43,174 bases of DNA from Acidovorax sp. FJL06 (GTDB lineage: Bacteria > Pseudomonadota > Gammaproteobacteria > Burkholderiales > Burkholderiaceae_C), in NCBI RefSeq assembly GCF_003852545.1, contig NZ_QAJR01000019.1, positions 1 to 43,174 of the forward strand. Direction: 5' to 3'. The notes under the pieces are model-generated. The model was not told where the DNA came from, did no database searches, and saw only the letters and a list, made by a program, of their open reading frames with translations. A program made the position numbers and the translations under genes. Below are positions 10,701 to 18,640 of this stretch, in pieces. Numbering within the stretch: the first letter of the stretch is position 1; each line of letters begins with the position of its first letter.

Positions 10701-10822
10701 CCGACGCTCAGATAAATCACTTCCGTGCCAGGCTTTACGCCCTGAAGCAGGGTCACGGCGTCTTGCACGCGGCTGTCCACGAAGAGAATTTCGCGGGATG
10801 TGTTGGTGGGGGTATTGCCCAT
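4709..10822 (-). CDS. Giant DUF4347 repeat surface protein 2
   Basis: 2037 residues. The ATG at 10822 is preferred over a GTG at 10852 because AAGGGA lies just upstream of it. Domains in order: DUF4347 (about 8-170); a beta-rich lectin- or anchor-like region (about 175-350); three ~120-residue units related to those of surface protein 1 (about 352-717); a long stretch of autotransporter-associated beta-strand repeats such as [17 protein letters not shown] (about 900-1490); three nearly identical ~101-residue Ig/cadherin-like domains with [14 protein letters not shown] (1504-1806); a Pro-Thr linker; a calcium-type DNDG/GDGNGDG segment; and a C-terminal domain resembling choice-of-anchor U ([14 protein letters not shown]). 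There is no signal peptide, terminal transmembrane helix or autotransporter barrel. An exported adhesin or matrix protein is likely; its partner and export route are unknown. Confidence 0.9.
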   Translation of the reverse strand: MGNTPTNTSREILFVDSRVQDAVTLLQGVKPGTEVIYLSVGEDGLAQMRAALGERGDVGAVHVLAHGSAGQLWLGSTLLNQAMLERPDTQAALAALGKGLTADGDMLVYACNLASGGQGLQFLDTLAALTGADVAASTDLTGAARLGGNWTLEARAGVVEAPLAFDASALARYNGLLGIASENFDGAGLLIEYSVSSMNVNGWTFTSASSNDMATPNAGDQAFNSNLDGSGSDRNFVWNLNGNVISSFSMKSTDGTDFKLNSFVLGSSAGATAVTVSAYRGNALVVAGELVNMTSSDSADHITFANLGNTAGGSYGLLTFDSSCDNVDEIRFSWSGAVTPEIDDISISAAVVGPTITSATYDASAGILAVTGTNMVAGDVVDPGKLTLTGQGGQTYTLTSPNTTASSSTAFSVTLNAEDKAAVNGLLNRNGTSAVDFTAFNLAAAANWDSNASAPADLTGNTVTVSNVSAPTITSATYDASNHVLTVTGVNLVRTVGTNNDISVSKLMLTGDGGVTRTLTSSDVEITSATSFSITLNVSDRAVIEPAFNRNGTTSTGGSTYNLTAMDDWNSVVTGSNTSDTTNPVTVSNVSPPAITSASYNAATGALVVSGTGFKSLVWANNDIVANKFTLTGEGGASYMLTDTGNVDIGSGTSFTLNLSATDKTAVNALLNQNGNNSEGGTVYNLAAAEDWNAGADAAAVIADLAGNGITVSGNNGKPQTSGLNGDTVSWAGVGNTVVLDAGGNATVLDAEFGALSGGQGDWAGGSLTVQRQGTAWAADTLGFNAAGFSVNGGNLQSGGQTFATFTDTGGVLTVNFTSSGTIATNALVQAVVRGITYRNDTPAGNETVRFTLSDGGGSTTSDVTVASSSIYVTNTADTSSVNVNDGVSFSEAMAIANGQAGTDTLLLSSGFTGAMTLAGDLSVTDSVAVDATAGNGFNLMGSTLSLNASKTLTFNNSAGGATTISSLLVGAGTLGKTGAGALVLANVGNNTSMSGDITVNGGTLRISDPGHLSSGSLTLNGATLADTNSAAQTLSNALVIGSGGATFSKTSSGALTLAGSLDGSGSINNTGAVINHTGGGTLTLDGATVAAAPGGSQITLSSQLVIGSGGATFNTQSGDINLKGDISGSGAITKNGSTYFLSLYGNNTHSGMQTVNAGYLVDNASATALGTGQIALASGASLGFLNVGAMTASNDIVLAGNATVINGAAGNCIVTFSGNITESGGSRNLAITPNSGPNSRMILTGANTYTGTTTISGGVVEINDGSNLGTGVLTLSSTTLQINGSGVTMSKATTISGTSTVNVVNDVTWSGVFSGAGALTKAGGGTLTLSGGNTNSGVVTVSGGKLSVTGSTASATTLQSGGTLAGTGTLSGQVTVQNGGTLAAGIDGVNGGAGALSTGNLTMNSGSVLVAQINGSGAASIDEVKVTGTVNLTGATLAASLGSYSPVHGSSHTLISNDGVDAIVGTFSGLAEGGMVMVGGIRMKASYVGGDGNDFVLTAQLNATPTVANLIPNQNAVQDSVFNFQFASNTFADTDAGDVLTYSAQLAGGGALPAWLSFNAATRTFSGTPANANVGTVSIDVIANDGNGGTVTDTFDIVVANINDAPTVANAIPNQNATEDSAFNFQFASSTFADMDLGDTLTYSAQLAGGGALPAWLSFNAATRTFSGTPANAHVGTVSIDVIANDSHGGTVTDTFDISVANTNDVPTVANAIPNRSATEGFAFSFQFASNTFADMDLGDTLTYSAQLAGGGALPAWLSFNAATRTFSGTPATANIGTLGIDVIANDGHGGTVTDTFDVVIAPAPADPDPVIPTPTPTPTPGVPDNDGVPNTVEDQAPGIPGPNGAIVVGDGNGDGIKDSEQAGVASIGFVLSPTGQSNPGSAPPTFTTLVASSQNGKVGSANDNARITSLVQKDAPANLPAGMQMPIGLVSFTVALGAGKTGENFSLYVDPALGVNGYWKQDSHGQWVNLASEPYGGKTVMEGGKMRLDFHIEDGGQFDADGKVDGIITDPGAPGKLALSIVGLAPDMGHNPFWF
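5404..6312 (-). repeat. Three 303-bp tandem repeats encoding Ig/cadherin-like domains
   Basis: Equivalent positions recur at 5521, 5824 and 6127, a period of exactly 303 bases (101 codons). The units are very similar in nucleotide sequence, so the duplication is recent or the units are kept alike by gene conversion. Each unit encodes PTVAN(A/L)IPN, then [19 protein letters not shown], then [18 protein letters not shown], which is typical of dystroglycan-type cadherin-like (putative Ig) domains. Confidence 0.92.
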
Positions 10823-10859
10823 GGTTTTCCCTTTTTGATTTGTTTTTTGCACAAAGGTC

Positions 10860-11142
10860 TGCTGCGATTCAACGAACCTCGGCGCCTTGCGCGCGGCACA
10901 CGGCCGGCGTCAAAGACACCTGCTACGAAAGAAGTCCACCGGACTCCCGTCAACTGCCAGGGGGACGCCGACTACGCAGGTACCAACGCGAAGCGCGGAC
11001 GCATCAGCCGCCTGGCAAGCAGCATGGGTGCCAGCAAGCCGCGCGACCGCGGGCGGTGCGCCCAGGCCTTGTCAGGAGTCGTTTCTCCGGGGCCCGTCAG
11101 GCCCGCGAGCCGCCAGGCGGCGGCAGATTTCTGTGGCGTCAT
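10860..11142 (-). pseudogene. Decayed APS kinase (cysC) remnant
   Basis: Reading down from an ATG at 11142 gives MTPQKSAAAWRLAGLTGPGE followed by TT, which lines up with MKPETAATWWLTGLPGSGKT of the intact CysC. The Walker lysine is replaced by Glu. Similarity is visible in the DNA too (ccgccaggcggcggc against ccaccaggtggcggc). Further on, PLAVDGSPV resembles PACVIDGDEL, and in another frame [13 protein letters not shown] resembles GFDEASRAENVRR. An internal stop and frame changes show it cannot be functional. It occupies most of the 570-base gap between the thioesterase gene and surface protein 2. No sulfotransferase remnant is recognisable between it and surface protein 2. Confidence 0.78.
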
Positions 11143-11220
11143 TCAGAAGATCAACGAGAGGGTCAACGCCGGATCACATCAGCTACCTAAGACATCGCCT
11201 GTGAATCGCGGCAGAGAAAG

Positions 11221-11268
11221 TTAACAATTTGGAGCGGCGGTTGTACCCAAAGTTTTCTCGCTTGTCAC
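11221..11268 (-). promoter_or_regulatory. Shared upstream motif, copy B (surface protein 2)
   Basis: TTAACAATTTGGAG at 11221-11234 and CTTGTCAC at 11261-11268 match copy A at 4578-4628. The motif begins 79 bases upstream of the remnant's former ATG; in copy A the distance is 83. Since the cysC copy is dead, this element would now drive surface protein 2 through a leader of about 400 bases. Confidence 0.6.
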
Positions 11269-11422
11269 GTTTTGCTTTTCCACACGCCATGCGTTCACCG
11301 CGCCATCGCAAACGGCTGAGAAGGTCCCGCCCCAAGGGAGAAAATGGAGCAATCACTCCACACAGTTCCCTTTCAGAGAAGCCCGATAGCCTCTGTCGCG
11401 CACCCGCTCATCTGCCCTGCTG

Positions 11423-11878
11423 CTACCCGGGCCCAAAGGCAACAAATTCACCCTCCAATTGCCCCGCAGGCTGCCCTTCGTAGTGCAACACCGACGCCTG
11501 CACGATGCGCCCAATGCCCTTGCGCTGCAGCATGCGTGCAAAGGGCTGCCACACCTGCGCGGAGGGCGCCTGCGCCACGGCAGTGAAGGTACCGGCCATG
11601 GGTGCCAGATAGCCCATGGTGTTGCGCTGGATGACCAGGCGGCTGCCCAGCCCCTCGGCCGACAGGCGCAGGTGCAGCATGGACCACGCCGCCAGGATGG
11701 CCACGGCCGACGCGCTGCCGCCAAACACCGTATCGCGGTGGTTGATGTTGGGCGCGAGCGGCGCGCTCAACACCACTTGGTGGGGCGATGCCTCGACCAC
11801 GCTCACCTCCATGGCGTGGGATAAGGGGATGTGCTGGTGCAGGTAGGCCTGGAGTTCGAGAGGGTTCACGGAATGCAC
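11423..11878 (-). CDS. YiiD C-terminal-type thioesterase domain protein
   Basis: 151 residues from a GTG at 11878; a second in-frame GTG at 11869 is possible. The sequence is one hotdog-fold unit of the YiiD_C putative thioesterase family: LSHAMEVSV, then APLAPNINHRDTVFGGS (the conserved N-H-x-D/G-T-x-FGGS core), then WSMLHLRL and the C-terminal ASVLHYEGQPAG strand. Family members are thought to hydrolyse acyl thioesters; the substrate is unknown. It lacks the acetyltransferase domain found in YiiD itself. It is a single-gene unit between the surface-protein region and the LysR gene. Confidence 0.8.
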   Translation of the reverse strand: MHSVNPLELQAYLHQHIPLSHAMEVSVVEASPHQVVLSAPLAPNINHRDTVFGGSASAVAILAAWSMLHLRLSAEGLGSRLVIQRNTMGYLAPMAGTFTAVAQAPSAQVWQPFARMLQRKGIGRIVQASVLHYEGQPAGQLEGEFVAFGPG

Positions 11879-11945
11879 GGGGGCGGGCCCCGGAGATGTC
11901 GTTTTGCAGGTCTGATTCTGATGGAATGCAGCCCGAGGCGGCCTG

Positions 11946-12845
11946 CTAACGCCGGTCCGGCCTGAGCCGCCCGCTCTCTCCCTGCCCCACTTCCTTCAAA
12001 AAGCTCCACACCGCCTGCATGCGCGCCAGGTGCTTGGCCTCGGCGGGCATGCTCATCCAGAAGGTGCGGGTAAAGCGCGCCTCCTGCGGCAGCACGCGGG
12101 CCAGCACCGGGTCGGTGTCAGCCAGAAAGGCGGGCAGCACCGCCAGCCCGGCCCCGGCGCGCACGGCCTCGTACTGGGCCGTGACGCTGGTGCTGCGCAT
12201 GGCAAAACGCTCGGGCGGGTAGAGCTGGTCGAGGAACTGCAGCTCCTTGGTGAACAGCAGGTCGTCCACGTAGCTCACAAACGCGTGGTGGCGCAGGTCT
12301 TCGCGCGTGGCCACCAGGGGGCGGCGCGCCAGGTATTCGCGCTGGCCGTACAGGTGCAGCGAGTAATCCGCCAGCTTGGTGACAATGACCGAGCCGCGCG
12401 TGGGCCGCTCCAGCGAGATGACGATGTCCGCCTCGCGCCGCGACAGGTGCAGCATGCGCGGCAGCGCCAGCAGGTCGATGGACAAATGCGGGTGTTTTTG
12501 CGTGAGCCGCGCCAGGTGCGGCGCCAGGATCAGCGTGCCAAACCCCTCGGTGGCCCCCACGCGCACCAGGCCCGAAGGCCCCGCCCCCGCCTGCGCCGGG
12601 GCGGCGCGCTCCACGCCCAGCACGGCGGTTTCCATGGCCTCCACGGCGGGCAGCAGTTGGCGCCCGGCCTCGGTCAACCGGTGGCCGCCCGCCTCGCGCG
12701 CAAACAGGGCGGCGCCCATCTGCTTTTCCAGCGCCTGGATGCGGCGGGCCACGGTGGTGTGCTCCACCCCCGCGCGGCGGGCGGCGGCGGCCAGGGTGCC
12801 AGAGCGGGCCAGCTCCAGAAAGTAACGCAGGTTGTCCCAGTCCAT
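11946..12845 (-). CDS. LysR-family transcriptional regulator
   Basis: 299 residues. The first ~60 form the LysR winged helix-turn-helix (WDNLRYFLELARSGTLAAAA, then GVEHTTVARRIQALE). The remainder is the two-lobed effector-binding domain. The gene is divergent from mmsA, with 196 bases between start codons, and that gap contains two inverted GTGCAAA(A/T)TTGC-type sites. The standard LysR arrangement suggests it controls mmsA and the valine genes downstream, with a branched-chain intermediate as a plausible coinducer. The regulatory target is inferred from position. Confidence 0.93.
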   Translation of the reverse strand: MDWDNLRYFLELARSGTLAAAARRAGVEHTTVARRIQALEKQMGAALFAREAGGHRLTEAGRQLLPAVEAMETAVLGVERAAPAQAGAGPSGLVRVGATEGFGTLILAPHLARLTQKHPHLSIDLLALPRMLHLSRREADIVISLERPTRGSVIVTKLADYSLHLYGQREYLARRPLVATREDLRHHAFVSYVDDLLFTKELQFLDQLYPPERFAMRSTSVTAQYEAVRAGAGLAVLPAFLADTDPVLARVLPQEARFTRTFWMSMPAEAKHLARMQAVWSFLKEVGQGESGRLRPDRR

Positions 12846-12927
12846 GATCCTAGAAACGGTTGTTGAACGCGCTCGTCAGTGCCCAGTGCCGTGATCGGCA
12901 TGCCAGGCAAGGCGCGACGATCAGCGC

Positions 12928-12984
12928 TGTGCAAATTTGCAAAATCAAAGTGCATCATTGTCTATTGCCTCAGCAATTTTGCAC
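12928..12984. promoter_or_regulatory. Probable LysR operator pair, lysR-mmsA intergenic region
   Basis: The palindrome TGCAAATTTGCA lies at 12930-12941. A related inverted block, GCAATTTTGCACAG, begins at 12973; its reverse complement CTGTGCAAAATTGC matches the flank and core of the first (CTGTGCAAATTTGC). Paired sites between divergent genes fit a LysR recognition/activation layout. Confidence 0.6.
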
Positions 12985-13041
12985 AGATACGATGCGCCAT
13001 TCGTCGGCAAACCGCCGCGTGCCAACCCAGGAGACACATCC

Positions 13042-14565
13042 ATGAATGCACCGACTTCCTCGGCCGTGCTGGCCCCCACCGTCAAACTGCTGATCGGCGG
13101 CAAGTTCGTCGAATCCAAGACCACGCAGTGGCGCGATGTGGTGAACCCTGCCACGCAAGAAGTGCTGGCCCGCGTGCCCTTTGCCACCCCTGAAGAAATC
13201 GACGCCGCCGTGGCCTCGGCCCAGGAAGCCTTCAAGACCTGGAAGAAGACCGCCATCGGCGCCCGCGCCCGCATCTTCCTCAAGTACCAGCAGCTCATCC
13301 GCGAGAACATGGCCGAGCTGGCCGCCATCCTCACCGCCGAACAAGGCAAGACCCTGCCGGATGCCGAAGGCGACGTGTTCCGTGGCCTCGAAGTGGTCGA
13401 ACACGCGGCCAGCATCGGCAACCTGCAGCTGGGCGAGCTGGCCAACAACGTGGCCGGTGGCGTGGACACCTACACGCTGATGCAGCCCCTGGGTGTGTGC
13501 GCAGGCATCACCCCCTTCAACTTCCCCGCCATGATCCCGCTGTGGATGTTCCCCATGGCGATTGCCACGGGCAACACCTTCGTGCTCAAGCCCTCCGAAC
13601 AAGACCCCATGGTGACCATGCGCCTGGTGGAGCTGGCGCTCGAAGCGGGCATCCCCCCTGGCGTGCTCAACGTGATCCACGGTGGCGAAGCCGCTGTGAA
13701 CGCGATCTGCGACCACAAGGACATCAAGGCGATCAGCTTCGTGGGCTCCACCAAGGTGGGCACCCATGTCTACAACCGCGCCAGCCTCAACGGCAAGCGC
13801 GTGCAATGCATGATGGGCGCCAAGAACCATGCCATCGTGATGCCCGACGCGAACAAGGAACAAACCCTGAACGCCCTGGCCGGCGCCGCTTTTGGCGCCG
13901 CTGGCCAGCGCTGCATGGCGCTGTCGGTGGTGGTGCTGGTGGGCGAGGCGCAAAAGTGGATCCCCGAGCTGGTCGCCAAGGCCAAGACCCTGAAGATCAG
14001 CGCCGGTGTAGAAAAAGGCACGGACGTGGGCCCCGTGGTGTCCTGCGCCGCCAAGGATCGCGTGCAGAGCCTGATCGAGCGCGGCATTGCCGACGGCGCC
14101 ACGCTGGAGCTGGACGGCCGCAACCCGCAGGTGGCTGGCTACGAAAAGGGCAACTTCGTGGGCCCCACGGTGTTCAGCGGCGTCAAGCCCGGCATGAGCA
14201 TCTACGACCAGGAAATCTTTGGCCCCGTGCTGTGCCTGTCGGCCGCTGCCGACATTAACGAAGCCATTTCCTTCATCAACGACAACCCTAACGGCAACGG
14301 CACCGCCATCTTCACCCAGTCGGGCGCTGCAGCGCGCAAGTTCCAGGAAGAGATCGACGTGGGCCAGGTCGGCATCAACGTGCCAATCCCCGTGCCCGTG
14401 CCCCTGTTCTCGTTCTCGGGCTCGCGTGCTTCCAAGCTGGGCGACCTGGGCCCCTACGGCAAGCAGGTCGTGCTGTTCTACACGCAGACCAAGACCGTGA
14501 CGGCGCGCTGGTTTGATGACAGCACCATCTCGCATGGTGTGAACACCACGATTAGTTTGAAGTAA
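13042..14565 (+). CDS. mmsA: CoA-acylating methylmalonate-semialdehyde dehydrogenase
   Basis: 507 residues. The ATG at 13042 has AGGAG nine bases upstream; an in-frame start at 12937 lies inside the operator region and is rejected. The aldehyde dehydrogenase fold is clear: [19 protein letters not shown] for the substrate and cofactor region, FVGSTKVG, and the catalytic [10 protein letters not shown] with Cys at residue 291. The GQRCM sequence is typical of the CoA-dependent MmsA subgroup. It converts methylmalonate semialdehyde with CoA and NAD to propionyl-CoA in valine catabolism. A LysR gene diverges from it, and mmsB lies about 3 kb downstream. Confidence 0.95.
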   Translation: MNAPTSSAVLAPTVKLLIGGKFVESKTTQWRDVVNPATQEVLARVPFATPEEIDAAVASAQEAFKTWKKTAIGARARIFLKYQQLIRENMAELAAILTAEQGKTLPDAEGDVFRGLEVVEHAASIGNLQLGELANNVAGGVDTYTLMQPLGVCAGITPFNFPAMIPLWMFPMAIATGNTFVLKPSEQDPMVTMRLVELALEAGIPPGVLNVIHGGEAAVNAICDHKDIKAISFVGSTKVGTHVYNRASLNGKRVQCMMGAKNHAIVMPDANKEQTLNALAGAAFGAAGQRCMALSVVVLVGEAQKWIPELVAKAKTLKISAGVEKGTDVGPVVSCAAKDRVQSLIERGIADGATLELDGRNPQVAGYEKGNFVGPTVFSGVKPGMSIYDQEIFGPVLCLSAAADINEAISFINDNPNGNGTAIFTQSGAAARKFQEEIDVGQVGINVPIPVPVPLFSFSGSRASKLGDLGPYGKQVVLFYTQTKTVTARWFDDSTISHGVNTTISLK

Positions 14566-14700
14566 CCCCCTGAGCGGCTGCGCCGCTTCCCCCTTTCTCT
14601 GCATCGCTGCGCGATGCGGAAGGGGGACGCCACCGGCGCGGCGGGGCGGCCCTTGCGCGGTGGCACTGGCTTGGGCCGCGCCGGTTTCGGCGGTAGCGTG
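14566..14700. repeat. Intergenic repeat with hairpin after mmsA
   Basis: It begins at the mmsA stop codon with CCCCCTGAGCGGCTGCGCCG. It contains the inverted arms CCCCTTTCTCTGCATCGC and GCGATGCGGAAGGGG, then a GC-rich tail (GGCGGGGCGGCCCTTGCGCGG). I recognise the general form from intergenic regions of Acidovorax-type genomes, from memory. It may also act as a transcript 3'-end structure. Confidence 0.6.
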
Positions 14701-14718
14701 CGGTGGTAAAAGCGGGGC

Positions 14719-15135
14719 ATGCAAATTTCCAAGACGACGATGCGGGGATGGGCCATGGTCTTCGGTACGGCTTGCGCAGTGTTGATGGGCGCTCGTGCCC
14801 ACGCACAGGCCGGTGCCGCCTGCAAACCCGGCGGCACGGTGGAAGAAACCAATGCCTGCGCCGTGCAAGCCTTCCAGGCGGCAGACACCGAGATCGCCAT
14901 CCTCTACGGCGACGTGATGCGCGCCCTGTCGGCCCACGAACGGCCCCAGCTGCGGCAGGAGCACACGGCCTGGCAGCGCGAGCGCACCACCCGCTGCAAG
15001 CAGGCGCAGCGCAGCAACGAATCGCAACCCCAGTGGCCTCGCCTGTACCACGAATGCCTCACGGCCGAAACCCAGGCGCGCCGCAAGGGCCTGATGCGCT
15101 GGCTGACGCTGGACCACCCGTCCGCCAAGCCCTGA
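14719..15135 (+). CDS. Secreted LprI/DUF1311-like protein
   Basis: 138 residues with an N-terminal signal peptide (hydrophobic about 8-24, cleavage likely after ARAHA). The mature part has four cysteines and the helical pattern of the LprI/DUF1311 family: ACAVQAFQAADTEIAILYGD, then LRQEHTAWQRERTTRCKQ, then LYHECLTAETQARR. Some members of this family inhibit lysozyme, but many are uncharacterised. It should be periplasmic. It sits between mmsA and the acyl-CoA dehydrogenase gene, 42 bases before the latter, with no obvious metabolic link. Confidence 0.7.
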   Translation: MQISKTTMRGWAMVFGTACAVLMGARAHAQAGAACKPGGTVEETNACAVQAFQAADTEIAILYGDVMRALSAHERPQLRQEHTAWQRERTTRCKQAQRSNESQPQWPRLYHECLTAETQARRKGLMRWLTLDHPSAKP

Positions 15136-15177
15136 GCCAGGCCACCAGAACAACAAGAACTGACGAGACAGAACACC

Positions 15178-16344
15178 ATGGACTTTGAACTCACCGAAGA
15201 ACAACGCGCCTTTGCCCAGACGGCCCGCGACTTTGCACAAGCTGAGTTCGCACCCCACGCCGCGCACTGGGACGAAGAAGGCATCTTCCCGCGCGAGGCG
15301 ATTGCAAAGGCGGGCGAACTGGGCTTTTGCGGCCTGTATGCCCCCGAAGCCGCTGGTGGCCTCGCCCTGCCCCGGCTGGACGCCACGCTGGTCTTTGAAG
15401 AAATGGCGGCTGTGGACCCCAGCACCACCGCCTTCATCACCATCCACAACATGGCCACCTGGATGCTGGGCACCTGGGCCACGCCCGCCGTGCGCGACCA
15501 CTGGGGCCCGCTGCTCACCACCGGCGAGAAGCTCGCGTCCTACTGCCTGACCGAGCCCGGCGCAGGCTCCGACGCGGCCTCGCTCAAGACCCGCGCCGAG
15601 CTGGTCGGCAACGAATACGTCATCAACGGCGCCAAGGCCTTTATCAGCGGCGCGGGCAGCACCGATGTGCTGGTGCTCATGGCCCGCACCGGCGATGCGC
15701 AATCCGGCGCCAGCGGCATCAGCGCCTTTGCCGTGCCCGCCGATGCGCCCGGCATCAGCTACGGCAAGAAGGAACAGAAGATGGGCTGGAACAGCCAGCC
15801 CACGCGCACCATCAGCTTCGACAACGTGCGCCTCCCCGCCGACCACCTGCTGGGCCGCGAGGGCGAAGGCTTCAAGATCGCGATGAAGGGCCTGGACGGC
15901 GGCCGCATCAACATCGCCACCTGCTCGGTGGGCGCGGCGCAAGGCGCGCTCAATGCCGCCCAGCAGTACATGCAAGACCGCAAACAGTTTGGCAAACCCA
16001 TCGCCAGCTTCCAGGCCCTGCAGTTCAAGCTGGCCGACATGGCGACCGAGTTGGTCGCCGCCCGCCAGATGGTGCGCCTGGCCGCCAGCAAGCTGGACGC
16101 CGGTGCGCGCGATGCCTCCACCTACTGCGCCATGGCCAAGCGCTTTGCCACCGACGCAGGCTTCACCGTCATCAACGACGCGCTGCAGCTGCACGGCGGC
16201 TACGGCTACATCCGCGAATACCCGCTGGAGCGCCTGCTGCGCGACGCGCGCGTGCACCAGATCCTGGAGGGCACCAACGAAATCATGCGGGTGATCATTG
16301 CGCGGCGCATGCTGGATGGGGATGCGACGGAGGCGATTCGATAG
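15178..16344 (+). CDS. Acyl-CoA dehydrogenase, isobutyryl-CoA type
   Basis: 388 residues covering the whole acyl-CoA dehydrogenase family: N-terminal helical domain (MDFELTEEQRAFAQTARDFA), FAD-binding middle domain (YCLTEPGAGSDAASLKTRA) and C-terminal domain (QYMQDRKQFGKPIASFQALQ). The catalytic base is the Glu at about residue 364, in ILEGTNEIMR. The position of this Glu fits the short/branched-chain group. With mmsA and mmsB nearby, oxidation of isobutyryl-CoA to methacrylyl-CoA in valine breakdown is the likely role. The exact chain specificity cannot be read from sequence alone. Confidence 0.9.
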   Translation: MDFELTEEQRAFAQTARDFAQAEFAPHAAHWDEEGIFPREAIAKAGELGFCGLYAPEAAGGLALPRLDATLVFEEMAAVDPSTTAFITIHNMATWMLGTWATPAVRDHWGPLLTTGEKLASYCLTEPGAGSDAASLKTRAELVGNEYVINGAKAFISGAGSTDVLVLMARTGDAQSGASGISAFAVPADAPGISYGKKEQKMGWNSQPTRTISFDNVRLPADHLLGREGEGFKIAMKGLDGGRINIATCSVGAAQGALNAAQQYMQDRKQFGKPIASFQALQFKLADMATELVAARQMVRLAASKLDAGARDASTYCAMAKRFATDAGFTVINDALQLHGGYGYIREYPLERLLRDARVHQILEGTNEIMRVIIARRMLDGDATEAIR

Positions 16345-16369
16345 GAGCAGTCACAAGGAACATGCGCTG

Positions 16370-16663
16370 ATGACCTACCAACCGGCACAACACCACAAGC
16401 CCTTCCCTCGTTTTGAAGAGACGCTTGCCGAACACTGCCCGGCATGCCAATCGACAAACCTGCAGCAAGGCCACCTGAATCTGGGCGAGGGAGGGGGAGA
16501 GTTCATCCTTTTCGGGATCAAACTGAAGCTCTTTCGCGCCACCCATGGCATGCCGTTGCACTCGCCAAAGTTTCAGATGTGTGGGGACTGTGGCCTGTTC
16601 TTTCGCAAGGAAGACGTGCGCGAACTGAACTACTTCATCGAACGCAACGCCAAGAAAACCTGA
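16370..16663 (+). CDS. Small zinc-ribbon-like hypothetical protein
   Basis: 97 residues from the ATG at 16370, with AAGGA upstream. Two CxxC pairs (CPACQS near residue 25 and CGDCGL near residue 77) should bind one zinc ion. Between them are beta strands with EFILFGIKLKLFRA. The C-terminus FFRKEDVRELNYFIER is helical. I do not recognise a named family. It lies 25 bases after the acyl-CoA dehydrogenase gene and 7 bases before the TfoX-like gene, so it is probably co-transcribed. Confidence 0.65.
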   Translation: MTYQPAQHHKPFPRFEETLAEHCPACQSTNLQQGHLNLGEGGGEFILFGIKLKLFRATHGMPLHSPKFQMCGDCGLFFRKEDVRELNYFIERNAKKT

Positions 16664-16670
16664 ACTTTCC

Positions 16671-17180
16671 ATGCCCGCCCGCCCCCTCTCCGACGAAACC
16701 CTGCACCTGATCGACGCCATCCGCACGGCGCTCGCGCAGCGCAGCGACGTGGAAGAGCGCCCACTGTTCGGCACCTATGCCTTCTTTGTGGACGGCAAGA
16801 TGTGCATCGCGGTCAAGGGCGAAGAACTGCTGGTGCGCCTGCCGCCCGAGCGCCACGGCGAACTGCAGGAGATGCAGAACACCCGCGAGCTCTCGCCCGG
16901 TGGCGGCATGCAGGGCTACTTCTGGGTGGAGCCCAACGGCTACGCCACGCGCACGCAGTGGAACTATTGGGTTCAGGAGGCCCTGGCCTACAACCCGCTC
17001 GCCAAGGCGTCACCACGCAAGAAGAACAACAAGACAAGCGCCACCAGCACCCCGGCTGCGGGCAAGAAGGCACCCGCCCGCAGCAGCGCCAAGCCGAAGA
17101 AAACAGCGACGACGACAACAAGAACAACAACACCCGCCACCGCCAAGAAGAAACACAGCATCTTCGAAGCCGACGACTGA
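16671..17180 (+). CDS. TfoX/Sxy N-terminal domain protein with basic tail
   Basis: 169 residues. Residues about 8-110 match the TfoX N-terminal domain: RPLFGTYAFFVDGKMCIAV, then LLVRLPPE and MQGYFWVEP. The last ~55 residues are a low-complexity tail of Lys, Thr, Ala and Pro (SAKPKKTATTTTRTTTPATA), unlike the TfoX C-terminal domain. TfoX/Sxy proteins of gamma-proteobacteria activate competence genes with CRP; single-domain homologues in beta-proteobacteria are mostly uncharacterised. The tail could bind nucleic acid, which is a guess. Confidence 0.8.
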   Translation: MPARPLSDETLHLIDAIRTALAQRSDVEERPLFGTYAFFVDGKMCIAVKGEELLVRLPPERHGELQEMQNTRELSPGGGMQGYFWVEPNGYATRTQWNYWVQEALAYNPLAKASPRKKNNKTSATSTPAAGKKAPARSSAKPKKTATTTTRTTTPATAKKKHSIFEADD

Positions 17181-17220
17181 CCGGCCCGCCCTTACCCATC
17201 ACCCACCCGGAGCCCCCACC

Positions 17221-17610
17221 ATGCCCCTTCGCATCGTCCGCCTTGGCACCCCGCGCGCAGCCGGGGAAGGCACCCGCATCGGCACCGTGCGCCGCCCACC
17301 GCGTGGCGTGCCCAAGGCCGAGTTTGCGAGCCGCGACTACTACGACGCGTGGTACCCGCTGCTCTCGCCCACACCCGAACTCATGGCCCAAGGCCAGCAA
17401 GCCCAGACCGAAAAGGATTGGGAGGCCTTCGTCAAACAGTTCCGCAAGGAGCTGGCCCTGCCCGAGGCCAGCCGCACGCTGGATTTGCTGGCCGCGCTGT
17501 CGCACCACAGCGCCCTATCCCTGGGCTGCTACTGCGAGGACGAAGCCCGCTGCCACCGCTCGGTGCTGCGCGCCGAGCTGGCCAGCCGTGGGGCCGACAT
17601 CAGCCCCTAG
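17221..17610 (+). CDS. DUF488-family protein
   Basis: 129 residues. Features of the DUF488 family: RLGTPR near the start, RDYYDAWYPLLSP, EKDWEAFVKQFRKELA, and the C-terminal LGCYCEDEARCHRSVLRAEL with clustered Cys and His. The biochemical role is unknown; some relatives sit with DNA-repair or metal genes. It starts 40 bases after the TfoX-like gene, in the same direction. The dispersed repeat at 17619 follows directly. Confidence 0.8.
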   Translation: MPLRIVRLGTPRAAGEGTRIGTVRRPPRGVPKAEFASRDYYDAWYPLLSPTPELMAQGQQAQTEKDWEAFVKQFRKELALPEASRTLDLLAALSHHSALSLGCYCEDEARCHRSVLRAELASRGADISP

Positions 17611-17618
17611 AGTTCAAG

Positions 17619-17668
17619 CAATTTGGCCTCTACCGCCCGATAGATAAGCGCTAGCAGCTATCAATTTC
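17619..17668 (+). repeat. Dispersed ~50-bp repeat, intergenic copy 1
   Basis: Pattern: CAATTTGGCCTCTACCGCCC, then GATAAGCGCTAGCAGCTATC, then a T-rich end. Related copies lie at 22750, 31455 (reverse), inside xseA (32650 and 33111) and inside the asparaginase gene (39709, reverse). The core AAGCGCTAGCAGCT is partly palindromic. Confidence 0.7.
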
Positions 17669-17727
17669 ATACTAAAAACCGACACCCTCCCCTTCACCAT
17701 CACAACGACATCCAGGAGCAACACAGC

Positions 17728-18612
17728 ATGAAAATCGCATTCATCGGCCTCGGCAACATGGGCGGCCCCATGGCACACAACCTGCACAAGGCAGGCCACG
17801 AAGTGCGCGCGTTCGACCTCTCACAACCCGCGCGCGACAAGCTGGCGGCAGACGGCGTGCCCATTGCCACCGATGCCAAGGCAGCCGTGGCAGGTGCCGA
17901 AGTCGTCATCAGCATGCTGCCCGCCAGCCAACATGTGGAAGGCCTCTTTTTGGGCGCGGGTGAACTGCTGGCCCAGCTGCCTGCGGGCACGCTGGTCATC
18001 GACTGCTCCACCATCGCTGCCGCCACCTCCCGCAAGGTGGCCGAGGCCGCCAAGGCCAAGGGCGTGGCCTTCATCGACGCCCCCGTCTCGGGCGGCACCG
18101 GCGGCGCCATTGCCGGCACGCTGACCTTCATGGTGGGCGGCGACACAACCGACCTGGAACGCGCCCGCCCCGTGCTCGAAAAAATGGGTGCCAACATCTT
18201 CCACGCAGGCAACGTGGGCGCAGGCCAGACGGCCAAGATCTGCAACAACATGCTGCTGGGCATCCTGATGGCCGGCACCAGCGAAGCCATCGCCCTGGGC
18301 GTGGCCAACGGCCTGGACCCCAAGGTGCTCAGCGAAATCATGCGCCGCAGCTCGGGCGGCAACTGGGCGCTGGAGAAGTACAACCCCTTCCCCGGCGTGA
18401 TGGAAACCGCGCCCGCCAGCAAAGGCTACGCAGGCGGCTTTGGCACGGACCTGATGCTCAAGGACCTGGGCCTGGCACAAGAGAACGCCATGGCGGTGAA
18501 GGCCGCCACGCCGCTGGGGGGCATGGCGCGCAACCTGTATGCGGCGCACAGCCTGGCGGGGCATGGGGCGCTGGATTTTTCCAGCATCATCAAGATGGTG
18601 CAGAAGGGTTGA
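17728..18612 (+). CDS. mmsB: 3-hydroxyisobutyrate dehydrogenase
   Basis: 294 residues, the standard length. The Rossmann motif IGLGNMGGPMA lies at residues 6-16. The substrate-binding DAPVSGGTGGA lies near 118-127, and the catalytic Lys is at about residue 170 in GAGQTAKICNNM. The C-terminal all-helical domain ends in DFSSIIKMVQ. It oxidises 3-hydroxyisobutyrate to methylmalonate semialdehyde, the substrate of MmsA upstream. CAGGAG lies upstream of the start. A strong terminator hairpin follows the stop. Confidence 0.95.
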   Translation: MKIAFIGLGNMGGPMAHNLHKAGHEVRAFDLSQPARDKLAADGVPIATDAKAAVAGAEVVISMLPASQHVEGLFLGAGELLAQLPAGTLVIDCSTIAAATSRKVAEAAKAKGVAFIDAPVSGGTGGAIAGTLTFMVGGDTTDLERARPVLEKMGANIFHAGNVGAGQTAKICNNMLLGILMAGTSEAIALGVANGLDPKVLSEIMRRSSGGNWALEKYNPFPGVMETAPASKGYAGGFGTDLMLKDLGLAQENAMAVKAATPLGGMARNLYAAHSLAGHGALDFSSIIKMVQKG

Positions 18613-18640
18613 TCGAGCGCTCCTTCATGACCAAGAAAAA

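Noticed and set aside
4709-10822. Classical autotransporter (type V) protein
   Set aside because: Beta-strand repeats fit, but there is no signal peptide and no C-terminal barrel.
10853-11220. Riboswitch or structured leader upstream of surface protein 2
   Set aside because: The hairpins there are explained by the decayed cysC sequence; no known riboswitch core was seen.
12970-16257. Long minus-strand open frame opposite mmsA and the acyl-CoA dehydrogenase gene
   Set aside because: It is the antisense shadow of two certain genes in GC-rich DNA; the translation is low-complexity His/Gly/Ala with no domain.
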